Shown: in pieces, positions 16,311-23,084 of the stretch | Layout: every line of letters starts with the position of its first letter | How positions within the stretch are numbered: the first letter of the stretch is position 1 | Origin: Aeromicrobium sp. | GTDB taxonomy: Bacteria > Actinomycetota > Actinomycetes > Propionibacteriales > Nocardioidaceae | Direction: 5' to 3' | NCBI GenBank assembly: GCA_025965435.1 | Contig: JAOPWZ010000059.1 | Location: forward strand, 1 to 33,193 | DNA length: 33,193 nucleotides | The notes under the pieces: generated by a model | The model's database searches: none | What the model was told of the DNA's origin: nothing | What the model saw: only the letters and a program-made list of their open reading frames with translations | Translations under genes and position numbers: made by a program

Positions 16311-17906
16311 TCAGTCGAAGTCGGGGAGGTTGCGCTTCATGACCTTGCCGGTCGGGTTGCGGGGCAGCTCGTCGAGGATCATGAGGCGGCGCGGCACGGC
16401 AAACCGCGCGACATGCTGCTTGGCGTAGGCCGTCAGGTCGTCCTCGGTCGCCGACGCGCCCGGCTTGAGCACGACATACGCCGCCAGCACCTGGCCGAAC
16501 TTCTCGTCCGGGATGCCCCTCACGACGACGTCGGACACGTCGGCATGCTCGATCAGCGCGTCCTCGAGCTCCCTCGGGAAGACGTTCTCGCCGCCGGAGA
16601 TGACCATGTCGTCATCACGGCCCGACACGAACAGGCGACCGTTCTCGTCGAAGTACCCGACGTCGCCGGTGTGCATGAGACCGTCGGCGAACGACTTGGT
16701 GTTGCCGTCGGTGTAGCCGCCGAAGGGCATGTCGTTGCCGACGTGGATGACCCCCGTCTCGCCCTGCGGCACCTCACGCCCGTCCGGATCGAGGATCTTG
16801 ACCGTGGTGCGAAACGGCGGGGTGCCGGCGGTGCCGGGTGCCTCGCGCAGGTCCTTGGGACCGGCGATCGTGACCCAGCCGGTCTCCGTCGCCCCGTAGA
16901 AGTTGTAGACCGAGTCGGTGAACAGGTCCATGAACCGGTTGGCGAGGTCTCCGGCCAGGGCCGAGCCGCTGCTGGCCGTGATGCGCAGCGACGAGACGTC
17001 CGTCCGCTCGACGACCGCCGGGTCGGCGTCGATCAGCCGCTGCATCATGAGCGGGACCACGACGAGCACCTCGGCTCGGTGGTCCTGGATGTCGCGGAGC
17101 ACCTGGGCCGGGTCGAACTTGCGCCGCAGGACGTACGTCGGCGCGGTGGACAGCCCGAAGGCGAAGTTGATCAGGCCCCAGGAGTGGAACAGCGGCGCAG
17201 CCAGGACGACGGTCGAGTTGCCCCGGTAGGGAATCGCGCCGAAGAACGCCACCAACGGCATGAGGTCCTTGGGCTCCTCGCGCCGCGCTCCCTTGGGCAG
17301 CCCGCTCGTGCCGGAGGTGAAGATGATGATCTGCCCGTGCCGCTCGGGCTTGGGATGACCCTTGGTCGGCTGGTCGGCCGTCAGCCCGGCCACGGTCGGC
17401 AGGTCGTCCGGCGCGTCCTCGTCGGCCCAGCCGAGCACGAGCAGCGACCGGTCGACGTCCTGCGCCACGTCGAGGAACTCCTGGTCGACGATCACGAGGG
17501 AGGCGTCCTCGCGTCCGGCGAGGTCACCGAGCTGCGAGCGGCTCGCCATGGTGTTGAGCAGGAGCACCCGGCCGCCCACCTGCATGATCGCCACGAGCGC
17601 GACGATCATGTACCGGTGGTTGCGCGACAGCACCGCGATCGAGTCGCCCGGCTGGACGCCCCGGTCCTTCAGCGCCTGGGTCATCTGGTTGATCTGACCT
17701 GCGAGCTCCGACCAGGTGATCTCGCCGGCGTCGTCGATGATGGCCGTCTGCCGGGGGAAGCGCTTGGCCGCGGCGTTGACGCCGGACGGCAGCCCCGGTC
17801 CCCACTTGACCAGCTGCACCCCGGCTCCCACCAGGCGGTGCGGCAGGACCGGTCTGAGCAGACCGATCTGCCTGAAGACCTTGAGGGCGTATCCGAGGTC
17901 GTTCAT
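16311..17906 (-). CDS. Acyl-CoA synthetase (AMP-binding, fatty acid CoA ligase-like)
   Basis: ATP-dependent adenylate-forming enzyme activating a carboxylic acid, probably a fatty acid, to its CoA thioester. The product is 531 aa. It has the P-loop-like TSGTSGLPKGA (197-207), the adenylate motif YNFYGATETG, the hinge region FVSGRDDDMVISGGENVFPRELED and the C-terminal catalytic lysine K521 in NPTGKVMKR. The first about 50 residues (MNDLGYALKVFRQIGLL) resemble FadD2/FadD12-type mycobacterial ligases. The ATG at 17906 has GGGAGA 4-5 nt upstream; the ORF extension to 17945 is unlikely. A GTAAC/GTTAC inverted repeat upstream may bind a TetR-type regulator. It is transcribed alone. Confidence 0.9.
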   Translation of the reverse strand: MNDLGYALKVFRQIGLLRPVLPHRLVGAGVQLVKWGPGLPSGVNAAAKRFPRQTAIIDDAGEITWSELAGQINQMTQALKDRGVQPGDSIAVLSRNHRYMIVALVAIMQVGGRVLLLNTMASRSQLGDLAGREDASLVIVDQEFLDVAQDVDRSLLVLGWADEDAPDDLPTVAGLTADQPTKGHPKPERHGQIIIFTSGTSGLPKGARREEPKDLMPLVAFFGAIPYRGNSTVVLAAPLFHSWGLINFAFGLSTAPTYVLRRKFDPAQVLRDIQDHRAEVLVVVPLMMQRLIDADPAVVERTDVSSLRITASSGSALAGDLANRFMDLFTDSVYNFYGATETGWVTIAGPKDLREAPGTAGTPPFRTTVKILDPDGREVPQGETGVIHVGNDMPFGGYTDGNTKSFADGLMHTGDVGYFDENGRLFVSGRDDDMVISGGENVFPRELEDALIEHADVSDVVVRGIPDEKFGQVLAAYVVLKPGASATEDDLTAYAKQHVARFAVPRRLMILDELPRNPTGKVMKRNLPDFD

Positions 17907-17964
17907 GCGATCTCCCGTTCGGTGGGGGCATCCCGGCGACGACACGGCCGAGGACTCGTAAAGT

Positions 17965-17979
17965 GTAACAACGAGTTAC
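17965..17979 (-). promoter_or_regulatory. Operator-like inverted repeat upstream of the acyl-CoA synthetase
   Basis: GTAAC-AACGA-GTTAC, perfect 5-bp arms, lies about 60 bp upstream of the ATG in the most AT-rich part of the gap. Wider arms ACTCGT (17954-17959) and ACGAGT (17971-17976) overlap it. The shape fits a TetR-family site as found for fatty-acid genes, but no regulator gene is adjacent. Confidence 0.35.
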
Positions 17980-17998
17980 GGCCGGTGTCGTGGACGCG

Positions 17999-19423
17999 TC
18001 AGTGCGCCCCGTCTCGCGACATGACCGCTCGAACCGTCCGTGCCAGGATCGCTAGATCGAGCCGCAGGTTCCAGTTGTTGACGTACTGCAGGTCGATCCG
18101 GATCGAGTCCTCCCACGAGAGCCTCGACCGTCCGCTGACCTGCCAGAGCCCGGTGAGGCCCGGCTTGACGTGCAGCCGGCGCCAGACCCACTCGCTGTAC
18201 TGCGAGGTCTCCGCCGGCAGGGCCGGCCGAGGTCCGACGAGTGACATGTCGCCCTTCAGGACGTTGAACAGCTGGGGCAGCTCGTCGAGCGAGGTGCGCC
18301 GCAGTCCACGACCGAACGGGGTGATGCGCGGGTCGTTGGTGAGCTTGAACAGTGGCCCGGCGCCCTCGTTCTGGTGGCGCAGCGCCGCCATGCGTTCTTC
18401 GGCGTCGACCACCATCGTCCGGAACTTGTACATCGTGAAGGGACGGCCGTCACGGCCTGACCGCTCCTGACGGAACACCGCCGGACCGTTCGACGTCGCC
18501 CGGATCGTGAGCGCGATCGCGATCAGCACGGGCGAGAGCAGCAGCAGCGCCATGGCTGCCGCCACCCGGTCGAGGATCGACTTGGCCACCAGCGACATCA
18601 GGTGGTCGTTCGGGGCACGCAGCGACAGCGCGATCTGGTCGCCGACGCGGCGCGGGCTGAGGTACTCGACGTGATCACTCATGTCGGCGATGACCAGGCA
18701 CTCGACCTCGGCCCGCTGCAGAGCCCACGCCAGGTGCCGGAGAGCCGGATTGGTGAACGCGCGGCCGCTCGCGATCACGACGGAGGTCGCGTGACGCTCC
18801 GAGACGGTCGCCAGCACCTCCCGCACGACCTCGTGGAAGCCCTGGTCGGAGACCGCGCCCACCGGTGTGAGCTCGTGCGGCGAGCGCCAGAAGCACGTCG
18901 CGACGACATTGACGTCCTTGCGGGTCGCCCAGCGCTTCTGCAGCCGCTTCACCGACTCGACCTGGCCCACGAGGATCGTCGGCTTGCGCCGCAGCACGTG
19001 GCGGTGGACGACGGCCGACATCGAGATCACGGCCGGACCCGCAAGTGTCGCCACCATCGCCTGGCGCACGGTGCCGGAGTTGTCGGCGCCGGCGATCACG
19101 AGCATGAAGGTGCCGACGCCGACCACCTCGACGAGCCGGATCGCGGGCTTGAACGACCGCGCCCGCTCGAAGGCAGGCAGGGCGGCGAAGCTGTAGGCCA
19201 GCCAGATGCCGACCAGCGCCACGACCCCGGCCGTCCACTCCTGCGGCAGCCGGAAGTACTCCGCGGCGAGGTACCACGGCGCTGCGAGCGCCGCGGCGTA
19301 GCCGATGACACCCTGCCGCAGCGCGGCACTGGTGACGCGCTTCGACCACGGGATGCGCCGGGCTCCCGGCCGCACGTCGGTGTCGAGCCCCCTCAGAGGG
19401 GTGCTGATGTTCGCCGCGACCAT
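17999..19423 (-). CDS. Polyprenyl glycosylphosphotransferase (initiating sugar transferase)
   Basis: Membrane enzyme that transfers a sugar-1-phosphate from a nucleotide sugar to undecaprenyl phosphate, the first step of exopolysaccharide or surface glycan synthesis. The product is 474 aa. The N-terminal half has about four transmembrane helices and a nucleotide-binding-like domain (TILVGQVESVKRL). A further helix (AAAMALLLLSPVLIAIAL, about 290-310) precedes the Bac_transf domain with FRQERSGRDGRPFTMYKFRTM, RTSLDELPQLFNVLKGDMSLVGPRP (split here only by description) and VKPGLTGLWQVSGRS. The catalytic Asp-Glu and LVGPRP are intact. The ATG at 19423 has GAGGGG upstream. It follows the cytidylyltransferase gene by 75 bp on the same strand. 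Confidence 0.92.
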   Translation of the reverse strand: MVAANISTPLRGLDTDVRPGARRIPWSKRVTSAALRQGVIGYAAALAAPWYLAAEYFRLPQEWTAGVVALVGIWLAYSFAALPAFERARSFKPAIRLVEVVGVGTFMLVIAGADNSGTVRQAMVATLAGPAVISMSAVVHRHVLRRKPTILVGQVESVKRLQKRWATRKDVNVVATCFWRSPHELTPVGAVSDQGFHEVVREVLATVSERHATSVVIASGRAFTNPALRHLAWALQRAEVECLVIADMSDHVEYLSPRRVGDQIALSLRAPNDHLMSLVAKSILDRVAAAMALLLLSPVLIAIALTIRATSNGPAVFRQERSGRDGRPFTMYKFRTMVVDAEERMAALRHQNEGAGPLFKLTNDPRITPFGRGLRRTSLDELPQLFNVLKGDMSLVGPRPALPAETSQYSEWVWRRLHVKPGLTGLWQVSGRSRLSWEDSIRIDLQYVNNWNLRLDLAILARTVRAVMSRDGAH

Positions 19424-19498
19424 GTCAGATCCCCTCGCCGGGGAGAAGTGCCGGCACCGTACGACGGACCGACCGGTTCGAGATGGGCTCTGCCGCGA

Positions 19499-19942
19499 TC
19501 ATTCGGTCGCTCCCCCTTCGAGGAGGAACGTCCGCAGCATCGAGCTCGACGTGTGCTGGGTGTATGGGAAGTACACGACCTCGACCCCGACGCCGGCCAT
19601 CGTCCGCTCGAGCCGGTAGCCCTTGGGCGTGCCCTGCCAGTCGCTGCCCTTGAAGATCGCGTCGAACGGGCGCTGCTGCCAGATCGCGAGCTTGTCCTCG
19701 GATCGGTCGATGATGACCTCGTCGACGATGCCGAGCGCCGACACGATGTCGATGCGTTCGTCGCACGGCACGACCGGCGGGCGGCCCTTGAGGTTCTCGA
19801 CGTACTCGTCGCTGGCCACCCCGACGACCAGGTGACGGCAGTAGTTGCGGGCGCGTCGCAGCAGGTTCAGGTGTCCGACGTGGAACATGTCGAACACTCC
19901 GCTGGAGTAGCCGACGTCAAACGCGGGTCGATCATCAGTCAT
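19499..19942 (-). CDS. Glycerol-3-phosphate cytidylyltransferase-like nucleotidyltransferase
   Basis: A 147-aa cytidylyltransferase-superfamily enzyme, closest in pattern to TagD/GCT, which makes CDP-glycerol from CTP and glycerol 3-phosphate for teichoic acid-like polymers. The HxGH motif is HVGH (21-24) after GVFDMF. VGVASDEYVENLKGRPPVVP matches the second conserved block, and HTSSSMLR (about 130-137) stands for the C-terminal ISST-x-R motif. It is one domain with no membrane segment. The substrate could also be another phospho-alcohol or sugar phosphate. The ATG at 19942 gives the expected N-terminus, although its ribosome site is weak. It lies between the ECF sigma gene and the sugar transferase, supporting a role in cell-surface polymer synthesis. 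Confidence 0.85.
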   Translation of the reverse strand: MTDDRPAFDVGYSSGVFDMFHVGHLNLLRRARNYCRHLVVGVASDEYVENLKGRPPVVPCDERIDIVSALGIVDEVIIDRSEDKLAIWQQRPFDAIFKGSDWQGTPKGYRLERTMAGVGVEVVYFPYTQHTSSSMLRTFLLEGGATE

Positions 19943-20125
19943 TGGGGTCCATGCCTTCGCTCAGTCTCACCGATGGAGAGCACCGAGGAACCCGACCCTG
20001 ACGGCGTTCGGCGAACTTTCCCCCACACGCTCCCCAACAACAGGCGAACACCGGTCGCCCCCGCGGGTCTCGACCGTCGCCGGCCCCGCAGCGGTCACGA
20101 TCGCGGCACGCCCGAAACGACTCGA

Positions 20126-20977
20126 TCAGGGAAGGACCAGGAGGGCGAGGTGCGACAGCACCGGCGCCATCGAGATACCTGCCGCGGCGACGGCGACCGC
20201 CGCCGGGGCGACGATCGAGCCGACCTCGCGGTTGACCTCCTGCAGGTCCAGGTAGATCGCCATGCACTCGCTGCACGACTCCAGGTGCGCGAAGATCCGC
20301 TCCTGGTCGCGGGCGGACGCAGTGCGCCGCACGAAGGCCGACATCTTGGCCCGGTGCTGAAGACAGGTGTGGCTGTCGTCCGGGCGCTCGTCCTTGATGT
20401 GCTGCTGGAGGTAGGCCTCCCGCAGCCCCGCACGGGCCCGGTACACCAGGGCCGACACGCTGTTGGGCGACATGTCGAGGATGTCGGCGAGCTCGTGGGG
20501 CTTGCGGCCTTCGACGTCGAGGGCCCACAGCACCTTCTGCCACCGCTGCGGCAGGGACTCGTACGCGGCACGGACGGCCGACCGCTCGAAGGCGTCCATC
20601 TGGCCGTCGCCGAACGCGACGGGCTTGTCGATCTGCGCGATGTCGTCGGTCGGGATGACGCGCTTGCGAGCCTTGGCCCGGCGTGCGCACTCGTTGCGCA
20701 CCGTCGTGAACAGATAGGCGCGGAAGGCCCGGTCCGGGCCCTTTCCCCGGCCGAGCAGATCGAGGACCTGCGCGAAGGCCTCCGAGACGACGTCGTCGGA
20801 GTCCTCCTTCTGGCCCAGATGCCTGGCGAGGCGGTGCGCGGCGTAGCTGTACCGCGCGAACAAGGCGGCGTAAGCCTCCTGGTGGCCCGACCGTGCCATG
20901 GAAAGGAGCGACCCGTCGTCAAGATCAGCGACGTCTAGCTCCGCACCAGACACGTCGACGGCGTCAACGTGTTGCAT
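20126..20977 (-). CDS. ECF-type sigma factor fused to a zinc-finger/transmembrane tail
   Basis: A 283-aa RNA polymerase sigma factor. Region 2 (about 33-100: YAALFARYSYAAHRLARHL, DSDDVVSEAFAQVL) and region 4 (about 135-190: LPQRWQKVLWALDVEGRKP, LADILDMSPNSVSALVYRAR) are complete. The C-terminal about 85 residues hold HLESCSECMAIY (H231, C235, C238), the HxxxCxxC signature of zinc-containing anti-sigma domains, followed by a hydrophobic segment (about 257-282, APAAVAVAAAGISMAPVLS). The regulator therefore seems to carry its own inhibitor and may be tethered to the membrane. The ATG at 20977 has AGGGG 8 nt upstream. It is divergent from the Wzz-like gene, so it may control this polysaccharide locus. 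Confidence 0.88.
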   Translation of the reverse strand: MQHVDAVDVSGAELDVADLDDGSLLSMARSGHQEAYAALFARYSYAAHRLARHLGQKEDSDDVVSEAFAQVLDLLGRGKGPDRAFRAYLFTTVRNECARRAKARKRVIPTDDIAQIDKPVAFGDGQMDAFERSAVRAAYESLPQRWQKVLWALDVEGRKPHELADILDMSPNSVSALVYRARAGLREAYLQQHIKDERPDDSHTCLQHRAKMSAFVRRTASARDQERIFAHLESCSECMAIYLDLQEVNREVGSIVAPAAVAVAAAGISMAPVLSHLALLVLP

Positions 20978-21209
20978 GTGAATCCCCTGGATATTTTGTT
21001 CTTGATCGAGCCCCTGTGGAGACTCTGACGACCTGATCGATGGTGACGATCACTGGCAGCCTCCCACGTACCCGGGACCAGCGCCAGCGAATCGCTGATC
21101 CAACTTTTTGCTGAAACGGCAGAGAGAATAAATAAATGTGCCGTCGCTGGTGCCAAATCGGCGATCGACCCCCGAATGCGGGCTGCCATCCCGCGGGGCA
21201 CATTGTTTT

Positions 21210-21238
21210 TTGCCGTCGTTCCCGCCCCGGCGTACACT
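21210..21238 (+). promoter_or_regulatory. Promoter of the Wzz-like gene
   Basis: TTGCCG (21210-21215), 17-nt spacer, TACACT (21233-21238): a good match to a housekeeping sigma-70/SigA promoter. The predicted start near 21245 leaves a leader of about 120 nt before the ATG at 21368. Confidence 0.6.
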
Positions 21239-21342
21239 CCAGCGTGCAACTGTGATTTACCCCTCAACCAGAAAAAAATGGCGTGCCCCGTCATAACTTT
21301 CTGGCCCAGCGCTCCACACCGGTAGAGGTCCCGACCCCGAGA

Positions 21343-21359
21343 CCTTGTGACGCACAAGG
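21343..21359 (+). promoter_or_regulatory. Hairpin covering the ribosome binding site of the Wzz-like gene
   Basis: CCTTGTG-ACG-CACAAGG is a perfect 7-bp inverted repeat. The right arm contains the AAGG of the Shine-Dalgarno sequence AAGGA (21356-21360), 7 nt before the ATG at 21368. Folding of the mRNA would hide the site. As DNA it could also be an operator. Confidence 0.55.
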
Positions 21360-21367
21360 ACACTTCG

Positions 21368-22657
21368 ATGGTTACTACCCGGCAGCCACTTCTCTCCGAC
21401 ATCGTCGCCTCGCTCAGGCGGCGGTGGTCCGTCGTCGTGGCCATGATGATCGTCGGGCTGGTTCTCGGCGTGCTGTGCTCGTTCGCGGTGCCCTCGCGGT
21501 ACGAGGCCACGTCGACGGTGTCGGTCAACCCGATGAGCCTCGACCCGGCCGGGTCGTCCGCCGACGTCGAGCGATCGGTCAGCATGCCGACGGAGGCCGG
21601 GGTCGCCACCTCGCCGCAGGTCGCCGCAGCCGCGGCCAAGTCCCTCGACTCCGACCACGACCTGTCGGCCGAGGACGTCCGCGACGCGACCGAGGTCGGG
21701 TCGCCGGATGACTCCTTCCTGCTGGAGATCCGGTTCACCGGCCACTCCGCCAAGGAGGCGGCTGCCGGCGCCGAGGCCGTTGCCGAGGCCTACCTCGCGA
21801 CCCGCCGTGCCGATGCCGCCGCCGATGTCGAGCGCGTCGTGGCGTCGGCCGAGGAGAAGATCGGTGCGGTCCAGGCCAGCGCCGACCTGCCCGAGAACGG
21901 CGGCTCGCTGCGCCAGCGCGCGCTCGCCGTCCAGGCGGACGCGCTCGGCGCACGGCTGGCGCAGGTCGGCATCATGGACCTCGACCCCGGTCAGGTCGTC
22001 GGCAGCGCCGAGATCCCCGACAGCCCGTCGACGCCCGGCCCGGGCCTCCTCGGGCTCGCCGGCCTCCTCCTCGGGCTGCTGGCCAGCATCCCGGTCGTCC
22101 TGCTGAAGAAGGATGACAACTCCGACATCGGCAGCGTCGACGGTCTCCACGCGCTCGGCGACCAGATCGTGCTCGACGGCACGAGGGACACGAACCGCGC
22201 CGACACCTGGGACATCGCGGCCTTCATGCTCAAGATCCCCACCGACATCGGCAGCGAGGACTCGTTCCTCGTCATGGTCGATGCCGAGGACGAGCCCGGA
22301 CGCGCGATCACCGCGGGGCAGGAGCTCGTCGACGCCCTCTCGCGACGCGGTCGCTCGGCACGTTTCGTCGATGCCGGGGCCATCAACGAGGGCAAGATCA
22401 GCCGCGGCTGGCCCACCGACCGCAAGCGCGAGTCCTGGGCCAGCGAGATCGTCGTCATCGACACGACACACCTGACCTCGGACGCCAACAAGGTGGCGCT
22501 CGGGACCCGCTCGGACTCCGTCCTGCTGGCCCGGTCCACGACGGACGACGCCTCGGCCCTGCGTCGCTTCGCGGGCCTGCTGAAGTCCAACGGCGTCGAC
22601 ATCGCGCTGACCGCGCTGTTCCCGGCTCGTTCGGAGATGCTGACGCTCAACCGCTGA
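21368..22657 (+). CDS. Wzz/YveK-like polysaccharide chain-length protein with degenerate kinase domain
   Basis: A 429-aa membrane protein. The Wzz domain has helix 1 at about residues 22-42 (VVVAMMIVGLVLGVLCSFAV), an extracytoplasmic part with SRYEATSTVSV and coiled-coil-like Ala/Glu-rich helices (125-200), a proline motif DSPSTPGPG (218-226) and helix 2 (about 226-246). Residues about 285-429 align by pattern with a bacterial tyrosine kinase, but the Walker A position reads VDAEDEPGRAI without GKS/T and the Walker B-like strand is IVVIDTTHL. No C-terminal Tyr cluster is present. It probably regulates polymer length without phosphorylating. ATG 21368 is preferred over GTG 21347 because of AAGGA at 7 nt. 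It is divergent from the sigma factor gene. Confidence 0.83.
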   Translation: MVTTRQPLLSDIVASLRRRWSVVVAMMIVGLVLGVLCSFAVPSRYEATSTVSVNPMSLDPAGSSADVERSVSMPTEAGVATSPQVAAAAAKSLDSDHDLSAEDVRDATEVGSPDDSFLLEIRFTGHSAKEAAAGAEAVAEAYLATRRADAAADVERVVASAEEKIGAVQASADLPENGGSLRQRALAVQADALGARLAQVGIMDLDPGQVVGSAEIPDSPSTPGPGLLGLAGLLLGLLASIPVVLLKKDDNSDIGSVDGLHALGDQIVLDGTRDTNRADTWDIAAFMLKIPTDIGSEDSFLVMVDAEDEPGRAITAGQELVDALSRRGRSARFVDAGAINEGKISRGWPTDRKRESWASEIVVIDTTHLTSDANKVALGTRSDSVLLARSTTDDASALRRFAGLLKSNGVDIALTALFPARSEMLTLNR

Positions 22658-22666
22658 GCGGCACCG

Positions 22667-22695
22667 CCGAACCGGCGCCTACAGCGCCGGTTCGG
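22667..22695. terminator. Bidirectional terminator between convergent genes
   Basis: CCGAACCGGCGC, loop CTACA, GCGCCGGTTCGG: a perfect 12-bp stem. The loop holds the TAG stop of the DUF779 gene (22679-22681), so the right arm encodes its last codons. It lies 9 bp after the Wzz-like gene's stop. Confidence 0.8.
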
Positions 22696-23068
22696 TCGCC
22701 AGCGCCGCCGTCTCCTCCTCGGTGAAGATGCGCGACCGGATGATGAAACGGAAGCCGGACGGGCCCTCGATGGAGAATCCCGCACCGCGGCCCGGCACGA
22801 CGTCGATCGTGATGTGGGTGTGCGACCAGTACGCGAACTGCTCCCGCGAGATCCACACGGGTGCCGGCTCGGGTCCGCCGTAGTCCAGGTCGCCCAGATG
22901 GACGTCCTGGTGCCCGGTCAGGAAGGTGCCCTGCGTGAAGCACATCGGCGCGGAGCCGTCGCAGCACCCGCCGGACTGGTGGAACATCAGGGGCTGGGCG
23001 TGGGACGCCCGGAGGCTGCGGAGAAGCTCCGCAGCCTCCGGCGCCAGACCTACCCTGGCGACCGTCAC
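22679..23068 (-). CDS. DUF779 domain-containing protein
   Basis: A 129-aa cytoplasmic protein of unknown biochemical role that is regularly encoded next to acetaldehyde-type aldehyde dehydrogenases (for example Rv0458-Rv0459 in M. tuberculosis, from memory). Conserved features are MFHQSGGCCDGSAPMCF with three cysteines (about 28-44), HLGDLDYGG and FAYWSHTHITIDVVPGRGAGFSIE-type strands with histidines that could bind a metal. The GTG at 23068 has GGAGG about 9-10 nt upstream and lies 16 bp after the dehydrogenase stop, so they form an operon. Its last codons and stop sit in the shared terminator hairpin. A maturation or accessory role for the dehydrogenase is possible but unproven. Confidence 0.88.
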   Translation of the reverse strand: MTVARVGLAPEAAELLRSLRASHAQPLMFHQSGGCCDGSAPMCFTQGTFLTGHQDVHLGDLDYGGPEPAPVWISREQFAYWSHTHITIDVVPGRGAGFSIEGPSGFRFIIRSRIFTEEETAALATEPAL

Positions 23069-23084
23069 CGACCGTCACCCTCCA

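Larger units (their letters stand above)
20978..21367. other. Long divergent regulatory region of the polysaccharide locus
   Basis: 390 bp without a convincing gene, clearly more AT-rich than its surroundings (for example GAATAAATAAATG, TTGTTTTTTG, AGAAAAAAATG). Seen in it: an inverted repeat CAGCGA-A-TCGCTG (21085-21097), a GCGGG/CCCGC hairpin (21178-21194), a plus-strand promoter (21210-21238), a leader of about 120 nt and a hairpin over the ribosome site (21343-21359). A 39-codon ORF at 21136-21255 is probably spurious. Confidence 0.6.

Noticed and set aside
21136-21255. 39-codon ORF (MCRRWCQIGDRPPNAGCHP...) in the divergent regulatory region
   Set aside because: Composition is atypical, there is no clear ribosome site, and it runs through the promoter of the Wzz-like gene; kept as non-coding.
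23061-23078. Tandem GTGACGGTCG repeat at the DUF779 start (minus strand)
   Set aside because: A two-copy 10-bp repeat over alternative GTG starts; too short to distinguish from chance, and no similar copies are seen.
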